From NCBI GenBank assembly GCA_964537285.1, contig CAZHZT010000091.1, positions 1 through 23,168 of the forward strand: a stretch of DNA of 23,168 nt, read 5' to 3'. Positions 17,901 to 23,168 of this stretch are shown here, piece by piece. Position 1 is the first letter of the stretch, and each line of letters starts with the position of its first letter. A program made the translations under genes and the position numbers. The DNA comes from CAZHZT01 sp964537285. Its GTDB lineage: Bacteria; Bacteroidota; Bacteroidia; Chitinophagales; Saprospiraceae. The notes under the pieces were generated by a model. That model ran no database searches, was not told where the DNA came from, and was given only the letters and a program-made list of their open reading frames with translations.

Positions 17901-18093
17901 AGCTTCTTCTGTCTACCTTTCCTTGTATGATTTTAACGGGAAAGAAGTACTGGTTTTAGTGGACACTCAAGAGCAACCCGAAGGGGTTTATAATTTTAAT
18001 ATAAATACTTCGAACTTGCCAAAAGGTACTTACTTTTCGGTGTTGAGAATGAAGGACAAACAAGAACAATTGAAACTAATCAAAGTGGAGTAG
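14917..18093 (+). CDS. Secreted caspase-like (clan CD) cysteine peptidase with T9SS sorting domain
   Basis: 1058 residues. A hydrophobic signal segment MIIPAFIFFLFFTSNLRS follows at 36-53; the first ATG gives a long basic lead-in whose DNA is a GTTTACCG repeat, so the ATG at 15022 (codon 36) is a real alternative. N-terminal cysteine-rich beta domains (about 55-340) precede a caspase-like domain (about 348-570): AALIVTGSSDRGFR, a His in ISGHGSNNRG (H422) and a Cys in LTLNNCHSGSF (C463), the His/Cys dyad of clan CD peptidases such as metacaspases and C13/C14 enzymes. A Ca-binding-like loop, DSDNDGFANPDTNKDGEVDE, sits at 529-548 inside it. Then come beta-sandwich regions and a T9SS tail (about 976-1058; FEVFPNPF, KGTYFSVLRM). 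Substrate is unknown; it would act outside the cell or at the cell surface, and may be Ca-dependent (inference). It follows the giant secreted gene but has its own leader. Confidence 0.85.
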   Translation: MKRSLQLTSDPKTVCVKKHSAFKRFVYRLPLAVYRMIIPAFIFFLFFTSNLRSQCTEFFGDPIPVPEIQPCGPECGQPVPIPGFFTQASAFLFQGLVAGNSYELDLCVANLGLPGQAFELTVINQFGDIINSVNNCAIQFTAPEDGDYLIIFNVVEQCGQPGSVAGEFFTVQLLCPAPCPCSYQRDVMVDLLLDPFLGILPDFNPVFSSLWSPFVDFGFGPGFEGVLPQGSVVTTPLDDNPIQLNFDAYLFFINDLPLAAYEHPTRFLLVDPTDCTPSFDEGSLILIDQLWYPVVFLPGSTEPITFFDEGNYTSDPPGPFNPDGLIIGPFFDSNDIVLPPPPDPAPTEKKSAALIVTGSSDRGFRADIPRWKSDLRNNLGVDNDRIICPGDTAISVDSFCAAIDKLCMLEDISVIYIRISGHGSNNRGILFRNNELLTKEMLCEKMRKVAKKGVPIHLTLNNCHSGSFVDANNWNFPAGSTIIYGARSGRWTWGVNGYMREFPDGTTGPSVTGFTLPIAQEECQSDNTDSDNDGFANPDTNKDGEVDECEAFRWVQSQRPCYVRSFAPAEMIGSYVVNRYVVYPAGPPAGKMIDSMITYGGFPVGICGNDLIYPNPEPMIIKVGNFGSNMNFNVQNNSGGSKDRFCMVFKGNVSGGFGRAWNSNANDEISGTWSQPSDVSANYDAATDETTVCWSASGSSAGNAAWVHFGYVAPSGKQLRPVRQYWDNNGGDLNKGTPEFVNIPDSDKVPTTESDIYLEGTGSPLTVTTVNRGLASDGWGESVDYVIGYRVSPVAIELEDLTLGNPLVSSLAYNAVNAGTLPADSDFKFDIVIPEELEPGQSLILQVELSWGLNTNTTTQLIQWDPLQPAICRDDVTYEDGDAIPGQTNSSGQITLDGVVIDEGKKIFNASGGVVLLPGTELSTNSEDIRLFTFGCDGSQTPPLIPTEEIAETFFFDQTPDEQDDNELNISDESSFEVFPNPFRNNITVQYSLNKASSVYLSLYDFNGKEVLVLVDTQEQPEGVYNFNINTSNLPKGTYFSVLRMKDKQEQLKLIKVE

Positions 18094-18184
18094 AAAACAT
18101 GAGTCATCACTTAACTTTAAGGAACTTCATGTTGTCACAATAATTAAAATAGGTGCCGCAGATCAATGCTTTCGGACCGGCCTT

Positions 18185-18307
18185 ATTCAATTTAGCTTTT
18201 TTAAAGGCTGGCAGCCGTTAAAAAATGAATACTGTTTGAGCCGACGTAAGGAGGCGAGTTTATTCATTTTAGGCTGAAAGCCTTTAAAAAAGCGTTAAGA
18301 ATTGAAT
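18185..18307. repeat. Nested inverted repeat, structured-RNA-like
   Basis: Outer arms ATTCAATT (18185-18192) / AATTGAAT (18300-18307); middle perfect 15-bp arms GCTTTTTTAAAGGCT (18195-18209) / AGCCTTTAAAAAAGC (18279-18293); inner arms AAAATGAATA (18222-18231) / TATTCATTTT (18261-18270). The inner loop contains GAGCCGACGTAAGGAGGCGA. Two side hairpins, GGCTGGCAGCC and GGCTGAAAGCC, flank the inner arms. The multi-level pairing suggests either a palindromic mobile repeat or a structured transcript. Confidence 0.55.
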
Positions 18308-18359
18308 ACAGCCTTGATTTTTTGCTACTTTTTCATCAAGGAAAAAGCAGATAAAGCCA

Positions 18360-18429
18360 TGATTATCAAAACTTTGTAAGGTTTTTCACAAACATGAGTC
18401 ATCCCGAAAACTCGGGATGACTCATATTT
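18360..18429. repeat. Dispersed intergenic repeat with hairpin, copy B
   Basis: Partner of 76-147 in the same orientation. Its hairpin is a perfect 14-bp stem, ATGAGTCATCCCGA (18394-18407) / TCGGGATGACTCAT (18412-18425), with an AAAC loop. It may terminate transcription from the caspase-like gene, about 300 bp upstream, though there is only a weak T-run. Confidence 0.6.
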
Positions 18430-18538
18430 CCAGTCCACTTTACAATAAACGACACATTTCATAACATTAGCTTTACAATTCCTGTATCATTTAGATCATC
18501 AAAAGGAAAACATCTTTGTTACTTTTGTAAAAAAGTAC

Positions 18539-19432
18539 ATGCACTTATCAAACTATCATAGTCATTGTTCCTTTTGTGATGGAAAAGGAACACCAGAAGA
18601 ATTTCTGGGAGAAGCCATTGCTCAAGGTTTGGACGCCTACGGCTTTTCTTCTCACTCCCCGGTTCCTTTCAAAAACTCCTGGTCGTTGCTTTCTGAAAAA
18701 GTAGGTGATTACATGAAAGCGATTCAAGAATTGAAAGAAACGCATAGCGATACCATTGAAGTATATTGCGGAATGGAGGTCGATTATATTCCGGAAAAAA
18801 TAGGCCCGCAATTTCCATTCATTCAGGAATTAAACCTCGATTATACCATTGGTTCGGTGCACTACATAGACCATTACGAAGACGGCAAGCCCTGGTGTGT
18901 AGATGGTTCCTACAAAGGCTTCGTGAAAGGCCTGAATGAAATCTATAATGGAGATGTAAAGACGGTAGTAACGCGCTACTTCGAGTTACTGGAAGAAATG
19001 GTGGAAACTTCCACCCCGACCATTGTAGGGCACATGGACAGAATTCGACGTCAACAGGGAGAATTATTCTCAGAAGAGGAAGATTGGTACCGTAAGGCAC
19101 TAACCAGCCTGCTAGATACCGTTGCGGAAAGTGGCATTTACATCGAGGTAAATACGAAAGGCATCTTTAGCCATAAGTTGCCACAACCCTACCCAAGCTT
19201 ATGGGTATTGAAAGAAATTCAAAAAAGAGAAATTCCGCTTATACTAGGTTCTGACTGCCACCATCCTACTGAAATTGTCGCTGAATTTGATAAAGCCCTT
19301 GAACTGGCCCAAGAAGCAGGGTTCAAGGAGGTATACATGCTATTGGAAGGCGAATGGCAGCCCATCGGCCTTGATCGTGTAAGACGATCAGGACTTACGG
19401 CCAATAAACATGAAATAACGCCAAACACCTAA
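18539..19432 (+). CDS. PHP-domain phosphoesterase, histidinol-phosphatase (HisK/HisJ-type) family
   Basis: 297-residue cytosolic metal-dependent phosphatase. PHP metal ligands are visible in order: YHSHCSFCDG (H7, H9), FSSHSP (H39), CGMEVDY (E80), GSVHYID (H108), GHMDRIRR (H165), IEVNTKG (E203) and GSDCHHP (D239, H241). This set and the length match the HisK-type histidinol-phosphatases, which hydrolyse L-histidinol phosphate in histidine synthesis. No other his gene is nearby, so a different phosphate ester is possible. The ATG at 18539 puts the first motif right at the N-terminus, as in the family. Its last 45 bp overlap the end of btaB on the other strand, so the two transcripts are antisense to each other there. 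Confidence 0.87.
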   Translation: MHLSNYHSHCSFCDGKGTPEEFLGEAIAQGLDAYGFSSHSPVPFKNSWSLLSEKVGDYMKAIQELKETHSDTIEVYCGMEVDYIPEKIGPQFPFIQELNLDYTIGSVHYIDHYEDGKPWCVDGSYKGFVKGLNEIYNGDVKTVVTRYFELLEEMVETSTPTIVGHMDRIRRQQGELFSEEEDWYRKALTSLLDTVAESGIYIEVNTKGIFSHKLPQPYPSLWVLKEIQKREIPLILGSDCHHPTEIVAEFDKALELAQEAGFKEVYMLLEGEWQPIGLDRVRRSGLTANKHEITPNT

Positions 19433-20056
19433 ATAGGCCGGTAATACTTTATCGTAAACAGGCTCAAATTCTGCCCGAAGGAGGGGATTTATATGTCCCT
19501 CCATCTTCACATGGTTATTGGCCATGTGCGTACGGAACCACTGAAAGGGTGAGCTATGAAAATCTGCCACCGCAATATAGCCACCGGGTTTAAGGTCTTC
19601 TTTTGCTTTTAAAACCAATTCATCCCAATGTGGATTGATCATGGTTAATGAATAAGAGAACAATACCAGATCTACTTTTCCCTTGAAAGAATCATCTTCT
19701 TTTGTGTAGGGCTTGGTCACTAATTCAGCATCAAGGCCTGCCAGCTTTTTGGTTGATTGCCGGATCATATCCGGAGAAACATCCAAGCCAATTAGGTGTG
19801 CATTAGGATACCTTGACGCTAGTGCTTTAAGGTTTACCCCAGTACCACAACCTACTTCCAGCAAAGAGAATTTATCGGACTTTTTAAAAGGCAATTTATT
19901 GAGAATGCCTTTGCGACCAAAAAGGAAAGACCAGCGGGTAAGGTCATAGATCAGGGCATGGAATTTATAATAGCTTTCCATATTAGACGCCTGAGCCGAA
20001 GGATCGTTAGCCAGGCGCTTTTCTAAATATGAAGATTCTTTTTTCGAATTTGACAT
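19388..20056 (-). CDS. btaB: BtaB-like SAM-dependent N-methyltransferase (betaine lipid synthesis)
   Basis: Class I SAM methyltransferase, 222 residues from the ATG at 20056. Motif I is LLEVGCGTG (65-73), followed by GLDVSPDM (90-97, acidic residue for the SAM ribose). The preceding YYKFHALIYDLTRWSFLFGR (29-48) resembles the N-terminal region of BtaB. BtaB adds three methyl groups to diacylglyceryl-homoserine to give the betaine lipid DGTS. The assignment leans on its position 100 bp downstream of btaA in the same direction; by sequence alone it could be another small-molecule methyltransferase. The frame is also open from 20080, but that ATG lies inside the arm of a long hairpin, so 20056 is preferred. 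It ends inside the 3' end of the PHP gene. Confidence 0.82.
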   Translation of the reverse strand: MSNSKKESSYLEKRLANDPSAQASNMESYYKFHALIYDLTRWSFLFGRKGILNKLPFKKSDKFSLLEVGCGTGVNLKALASRYPNAHLIGLDVSPDMIRQSTKKLAGLDAELVTKPYTKEDDSFKGKVDLVLFSYSLTMINPHWDELVLKAKEDLKPGGYIAVADFHSSPFQWFRTHMANNHVKMEGHINPLLRAEFEPVYDKVLPAYLGVWRYFMFIGRKS

Positions 20057-20071
20057 GATATGTTTGTTGGG

Positions 20072-20136
20072 ATTAGCCATTTATGAAGGCACCCTTATCT
20101 TCTCCTTGAGTGAGGGTGCCTTCATAAATTGCTAAT
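20072..20136 (-). promoter_or_regulatory. Intercistronic hairpin between btaA and btaB
   Basis: Arms 20072-20095 and 20113-20136 pair over 24 bp with one mismatch (core TTTATGAAGGCACCCT / AGGGTGCCTTCATAAA), with a 17-nt loop. It lies 20 bp past the btaA stop and covers the upstream ATG of btaB. It could be an attenuator, an mRNA stabiliser for btaA or a barrier to the upstream start. There is no T-run on the minus-strand transcript. Confidence 0.65.
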
Positions 20137-20155
20137 CTGTTCTTTTTAAATCCGT

Positions 20156-21310
20156 TTAATTTACAATGCCAAGATAAACACTGGCATAAGTACCAACGCG
20201 GTCTTCCTGATGCGTTTTTGCAGTAAGTTCTTGCTCAAAAGTAAGTTTTTCATGCACAAACTCCGGAAAGAAGTTGACTTTAGAGGCCGCAGACCTCAAC
20301 AAAATGCGCGTACCCGGACGGCTGTTTCTAAGGATTAAATCCCATTCTTCGGCCAAAGCAGCGGCATCATTAGCAGCCAACCAATCCTGATGATCAAGCA
20401 AAATGTATTGTGAATACTCGCCAGGGTTCTCTTTTAAGAAGTTGGAAATAGTAGTTGTATGGGTTTGAATATTATCTACCCTGTTGTGAAGTGCATCAAA
20501 GTTATCTTCTTTTAAATACTCCGGGCAGCAATCTTTTGTATACTTACCTTGGGTATAAAGACGGTAGAAGTAATTTTCCTGAATAGGCAATTGAGTAAAT
20601 ACCTTGCGAAGGCACTCCTGCAGGAAGCCCACCACCCCTCTTTCGTATTTTTTAGCAAAAAGATCCTGTTGGCTTTTAGGGACGCCTAACAAACACATCG
20701 TCAAGTGTTTATTCATGAACCATTCAACAAATCTATTAAGTGCTTTAGGCTCCAATTGGTCATAAATTTCCTTTTGTTCATCCAGTGTTTGGGCAGCAAA
20801 AAGGCTTTTGACAAGTCTGTTGGATTTCTTTTGGGTTTTTAAATATTTATTCAATAACCAGGCGAAGGTTCCTGAGGTGCCGTAGTGGTAAAACGTTTTT
20901 CGAATTCCCTTACCATTAAAATAGTCAATATTACGGTTCCAATATTTAATGGCAAATTCAGGAAGGAAAGGTTTCAATTTCTGGTTATAGAGATCATAGA
21001 CATTATCATGCACCCCATCACCGAACAGATTAAAATGATCATCGTAGTTACCATTCTTCAAGGAAGCTTTTTTCAGCTCCATCAAGGCATTTTGCCGAGG
21101 ATTAACGTCAATACAATTAATTTTTTTCGGATTATCTAAAAGATAATCCAAGGCATTACAGCCTGCGCTTGTAATCATCACGATCTCACTATCATCTTCT
21201 ATATCAAGGAGTTGGCGATCGCACCGAGGATCCTCCCAGCAGGTGTTATAAACAAGGTTCTTACTGTGGATTTGAGAGAAAACTTTATCCTTCAAAGTTT
21301 TTGTCGTCAT
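20156..21310 (-). CDS. btaA: BtaA, SAM:diacylglycerol 3-amino-3-carboxypropyltransferase (DUF3419)
   Basis: Moves the 3-amino-3-carboxypropyl group of SAM to diacylglycerol, giving diacylglyceryl-homoserine, the first committed step of betaine lipid (DGTS) synthesis at the inner membrane. From the ATG at 21310 it has 384 residues. The DUF3419 hallmarks are strong: NLVYNTCWEDPRCDRQLL (18-35), ITSAGCNALDYLLDNP (46-61), CIDVNPRQNALMELK (66-80), and near the C-terminus ILLDHQDWLAA and LLRSAAS. The frame is open to 21346 (12 more codons), but the shorter form is preferred because the first conserved block then lies near the N-terminus. It sits downstream of pstB in the same direction, separated by a 44-bp inverted repeat. 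In Rhodobacter and Sinorhizobium the bta genes work under phosphate limitation; the pst linkage here suggests the same. Confidence 0.92.
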   Translation of the reverse strand: MTTKTLKDKVFSQIHSKNLVYNTCWEDPRCDRQLLDIEDDSEIVMITSAGCNALDYLLDNPKKINCIDVNPRQNALMELKKASLKNGNYDDHFNLFGDGVHDNVYDLYNQKLKPFLPEFAIKYWNRNIDYFNGKGIRKTFYHYGTSGTFAWLLNKYLKTQKKSNRLVKSLFAAQTLDEQKEIYDQLEPKALNRFVEWFMNKHLTMCLLGVPKSQQDLFAKKYERGVVGFLQECLRKVFTQLPIQENYFYRLYTQGKYTKDCCPEYLKEDNFDALHNRVDNIQTHTTTISNFLKENPGEYSQYILLDHQDWLAANDAAALAEEWDLILRNSRPGTRILLRSAASKVNFFPEFVHEKLTFEQELTAKTHQEDRVGTYASVYLGIVN

Positions 21311-21361
21311 AACATCAAAATTTTTCTTCAACAATACTCCTTGCAAAAATAGTATTTAATT

Positions 21362-21456
21362 TGAAAATCCTTGAAAAGGAATCATTAAGCTTGTATGTAT
21401 GCTGGCTATATTCCAGCATACATACAAGCTTAATGATTCCTTTTCAAAGATTTTCA
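21362..21456 (-). promoter_or_regulatory. Very long inverted repeat between pstB and btaA
   Basis: Arms 21362-21405 and 21413-21456 pair over 44 bp with a single mismatch; the loop is 7 nt (CTATATT). One end is 1 bp past the pstB stop codon and the other is 51 bp from the chosen btaA start. On the minus-strand transcript it would be an extremely stable stem at the pst/bta boundary. It may be a terminator/attenuator setting the pst:bta ratio, an RNase III-type processing site or a palindromic element insertion. Confidence 0.8.
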
Positions 21457-22212
21457 CTAGCCAAAATGTCCGGCAATATAATTCTGAGTAAGTTTTTCTT
21501 TAGGATTATTAAAGATCTCTTCCGTAGGAGCATATTCAATCAACTCGCCTAAATACATAAAGGCTGTAAAATCAGCTACGCGTTGAGCTTGCTGGAGATT
21601 ATGGGTTACAATGACTATAGCGTAGCGATCTTTCAGTTCAAGCATTAATTTTTCTATCTTATCGGTACTGATTGGATCAAGGGCGGAACAGGGTTCATCC
21701 ATTAGTAAAAGTTCGGGTTCAATGGCAATAGAACGGGCAATGCACAATCTTTGTTGCTGACCTCCGGATAGTTCGAGCGCAGACTTATCAAGATCTTCAT
21801 GCACCTCATCCCATAAGGAGCTGGACTTTAAGCTTTCTTCCACGATATCCTTTAGTTTATCCCTTTTTCTTTCACCATTTATTTTTAACCCATAAGCCAC
21901 ATTATCAAAAATTGATTTTGGAAATGGATTCGGACGTTGAAAAACCATTCCGATCTTTCGGCGGATCTCTACTACATCCACTTCAGGAGCAAATATATTC
22001 TGGCCGGAGAGTAAAATCTCCCCTTCCACCTTGGCTGAAGGAGTAAGGTCATGCATTCGATTCATACTTCTAAGCAAAGTAGATTTCCCGCAGCCCGAAG
22101 GGCCAATCAAAGCCACAATCGTTTTATCCGGAACTTCCATATCCACTCCTTTGATCACTTTTTTTGGACCAAAAGAAACCTCAATATTTTTTACATCAAG
22201 AATTGTATTCAT
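21457..22212 (-). CDS. pstB: PstB, phosphate ABC transporter ATP-binding protein
   Basis: 251-residue ATPase of the high-affinity PstSCAB phosphate importer, on the cytosolic face of the inner membrane. Walker A GPSGCGKS (37-44), Q-loop in the PstB-typical FQRPNPFPKSIFDNVAYG (91-108), ABC signature LSGGQQQR (148-155), Walker B LLLMDEP (168-174), D-loop SALDP and H-loop histidine H204. The length is normal for PstB. Its ATG overlaps the pstA stop in an ATGA arrangement (4 bp), so translation is probably coupled. phoU, which often follows pstB, is absent; btaA follows instead. Confidence 0.97.
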   Translation of the reverse strand: MNTILDVKNIEVSFGPKKVIKGVDMEVPDKTIVALIGPSGCGKSTLLRSMNRMHDLTPSAKVEGEILLSGQNIFAPEVDVVEIRRKIGMVFQRPNPFPKSIFDNVAYGLKINGERKRDKLKDIVEESLKSSSLWDEVHEDLDKSALELSGGQQQRLCIARSIAIEPELLLMDEPCSALDPISTDKIEKLMLELKDRYAIVIVTHNLQQAQRVADFTAFMYLGELIEYAPTEEIFNNPKEKLTQNYIAGHFG

Positions 22213-23072
22213 GAGTGCGTATTTAACTTACGATATCTGTATCGGATTGCAAAAGCAAGCAGATTAAGCAGAAATATTAAAAAGACCAACATCAAAGCTG
22301 TCCCATAAGCTAGAGGACGGACCTCCTGAATAGCGTGATGCTGGGTAGAAAGTATATATAGGTGATAAGGCAAAGCCATAAATTCATCGAAAACCGAAGC
22401 AGGTAAATACCTTAGGTAGAAAGCAACTCCGGTGAAGAGAATCGGGGCAGTCTCACCAGCTGCACGTGATAAGCCCAGGATCGCTCCGGTTACAATGCCT
22501 GAAGTAGCACTGGGAAGCACATTGGTGTAAATAGCCTGCCACTTAGTAGCACCTAAGGCCAGCGCACCTTCCCGATAGGAATGGGGTACTGTTTTAAGGG
22601 CTTCTTCAGTAGTTGTAATTACATAGGGAAGCGTAAGAAGGCCAAGGGTAAGCCCGGAAGCCAGAACAGATGTTCCCATACCCATTCCCTGCACAAAAAT
22701 TGCTACTCCGAATAAACCATAAATAATAGAAGGTACTCCTGCCAGGTTTCGGATAGCAGCCCGGATTAAGCGATTAACAAAGTTATCTGAAGCATATTCA
22801 TTTAAATAAATAGCGGCTCCCACTCCGAGGGGTATGGAAAATAGTGTAGTTACCAAGGTGACAAAGACCGTACCTACTATGGCCGGAAATATCCCTCCCC
22901 GGGTCATTCCTTTTTTAGGCGTATCCGTTAAAAAAGACCAGTTTAGCGCACCAACCCCTTTGCTGAATAAATCCCATATTATAATGCCCAGAAAAGCTAC
23001 TACAAGGATAGAGAATAACCGTAGCAGCTGGATTCCTAAAAACTGACCTGTTTTTGTATTTCCTGTGTTCAT
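22209..23072 (-). CDS. pstA: PstA, phosphate ABC transporter permease
   Basis: 287-residue inner-membrane permease subunit of the Pst system. About six hydrophobic segments are visible (about 15-35, 64-90, 110-132, 136-155, 190-215, 255-277). The cytoplasmic EAA loop that docks on PstB reads EGALALGATKWQAIYTNVLP (168-187), followed by GLSRAAGETAPILFT (200-214), typical of PstA. The ATG at 23072 is 13 bp from a copy of the 20-nt dispersed motif, which therefore lies in its leader or promoter. pstC and pstS are expected upstream beyond the right edge; the last 96 bp show no convincing end of another gene. Confidence 0.95.
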   Translation of the reverse strand: MNTGNTKTGQFLGIQLLRLFSILVVAFLGIIIWDLFSKGVGALNWSFLTDTPKKGMTRGGIFPAIVGTVFVTLVTTLFSIPLGVGAAIYLNEYASDNFVNRLIRAAIRNLAGVPSIIYGLFGVAIFVQGMGMGTSVLASGLTLGLLTLPYVITTTEEALKTVPHSYREGALALGATKWQAIYTNVLPSATSGIVTGAILGLSRAAGETAPILFTGVAFYLRYLPASVFDEFMALPYHLYILSTQHHAIQEVRPLAYGTALMLVFLIFLLNLLAFAIRYRYRKLNTHS

Positions 23073-23085
23073 ATTATTAATACTG

Positions 23086-23105
23086 GTTCTTTGACATAAA
23101 TTGTG
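23086..23105 (+). repeat. 20-nt dispersed motif, copy 4
   Basis: Exact GTTCTTTGACATAAATTGTG, 13 bp upstream of the pstA start codon (reverse complement relative to the gene, the same relative orientation as copy 3). It may be part of the promoter or leader of the pst-bta operon or the end of a small repeat element that continues past the window. Confidence 0.65.
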
Positions 23106-23168
23106 ATAAAATGTAGTTTAGGGATCAGGAAAATAATACCCTACCCATTTTACTTGTCCTTTTTTCCT

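Larger units (their letters stand above)
18094..18538. other. Intergenic region packed with palindromic elements
   Basis: 445 bp with no believable gene. It holds a large nested inverted repeat (18185-18307), a small stem CCTTGAT (18312-18318) / ATCAAGG (18335-18341), a copy of the dispersed hairpin repeat (18360-18429) and then about 110 bp of AT-rich DNA before the PHP gene that should include its promoter. The elements look like piled-up small repeats. Confidence 0.6.

Noticed and set aside
23106..23168. 3' end of pstC at the right edge
   Set aside because: No convincing permease C-terminus can be read in the last bases of the minus strand.

Overview
The window looks like chromosomal DNA of a Bacteroidota bacterium, most likely of the Saprospiria/Saprospiraceae type (inference). 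The signs are two very large secreted proteins with type IX secretion (T9SS) C-terminal sorting domains of the 'VFPNP...G.Y' kind, cohesin-like and dockerin-like segments, AT-rich intergenic DNA without clear Shine-Dalgarno sites, and many small palindromic intergenic repeats. No rRNA, tRNA, CRISPR array, transposase or phage gene was seen.

Left part (1-7260) is mostly housekeeping: folE (GTP cyclohydrolase I, minus) diverges from a small unknown lipoprotein (plus); a DUF1343/NamZ-type peptidoglycan-sugar hydrolase lipoprotein (minus) diverges from a fusion of a DnaQ-like DEDDh exonuclease with a UvrC/Cho-like GIY-YIG nuclease and Fe-S-type cysteines (plus); then a PLP-dependent Cys/Met-metabolism enzyme (plus) converges on an alpha-helical protein of unknown function (minus).

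Middle part (7428-18093) holds two large secreted proteins on the plus strand. The first has 2448 residues: a signal peptide, a unique N-terminal domain, 19 tandem ~92-residue cysteine-bearing repeats that largely alternate between two subtypes, dockerin-like and cohesin-like segments and a T9SS tail. The second has 1058 residues: a caspase-like (clan CD) peptidase domain with a visible His/Cys dyad, a Ca-binding-like loop and a T9SS tail. A 445-bp intergenic stretch after it is full of palindromes.

Right part (18539-23072) has a PHP-type histidinol-phosphatase-like gene (plus) whose 3' end overlaps the end of the opposing operon by 45 bp. That operon reads leftwards pstA-pstB-btaA-btaB: phosphate ABC transporter subunits followed directly by the two enzymes of betaine-lipid (DGTS) synthesis. 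This joins high-affinity phosphate uptake to replacement of phospholipids by a phosphorus-free lipid, and is the clearest functional story in the window. A nearly perfect 44-bp inverted repeat sits between pstB and btaA, and a 24-bp one between btaA and btaB.

Several small repeats recur across the window: a 20-nt motif GTTCTTTGACATAAATTGTG (three full copies, one partial, one degenerate), hairpins built on CATCCCGAA, and AACGG(G/T)AAACG-type repeats. One pair of 20-nt motif copies bounds a MITE-like inverted-repeat element just upstream of the PLP enzyme gene.
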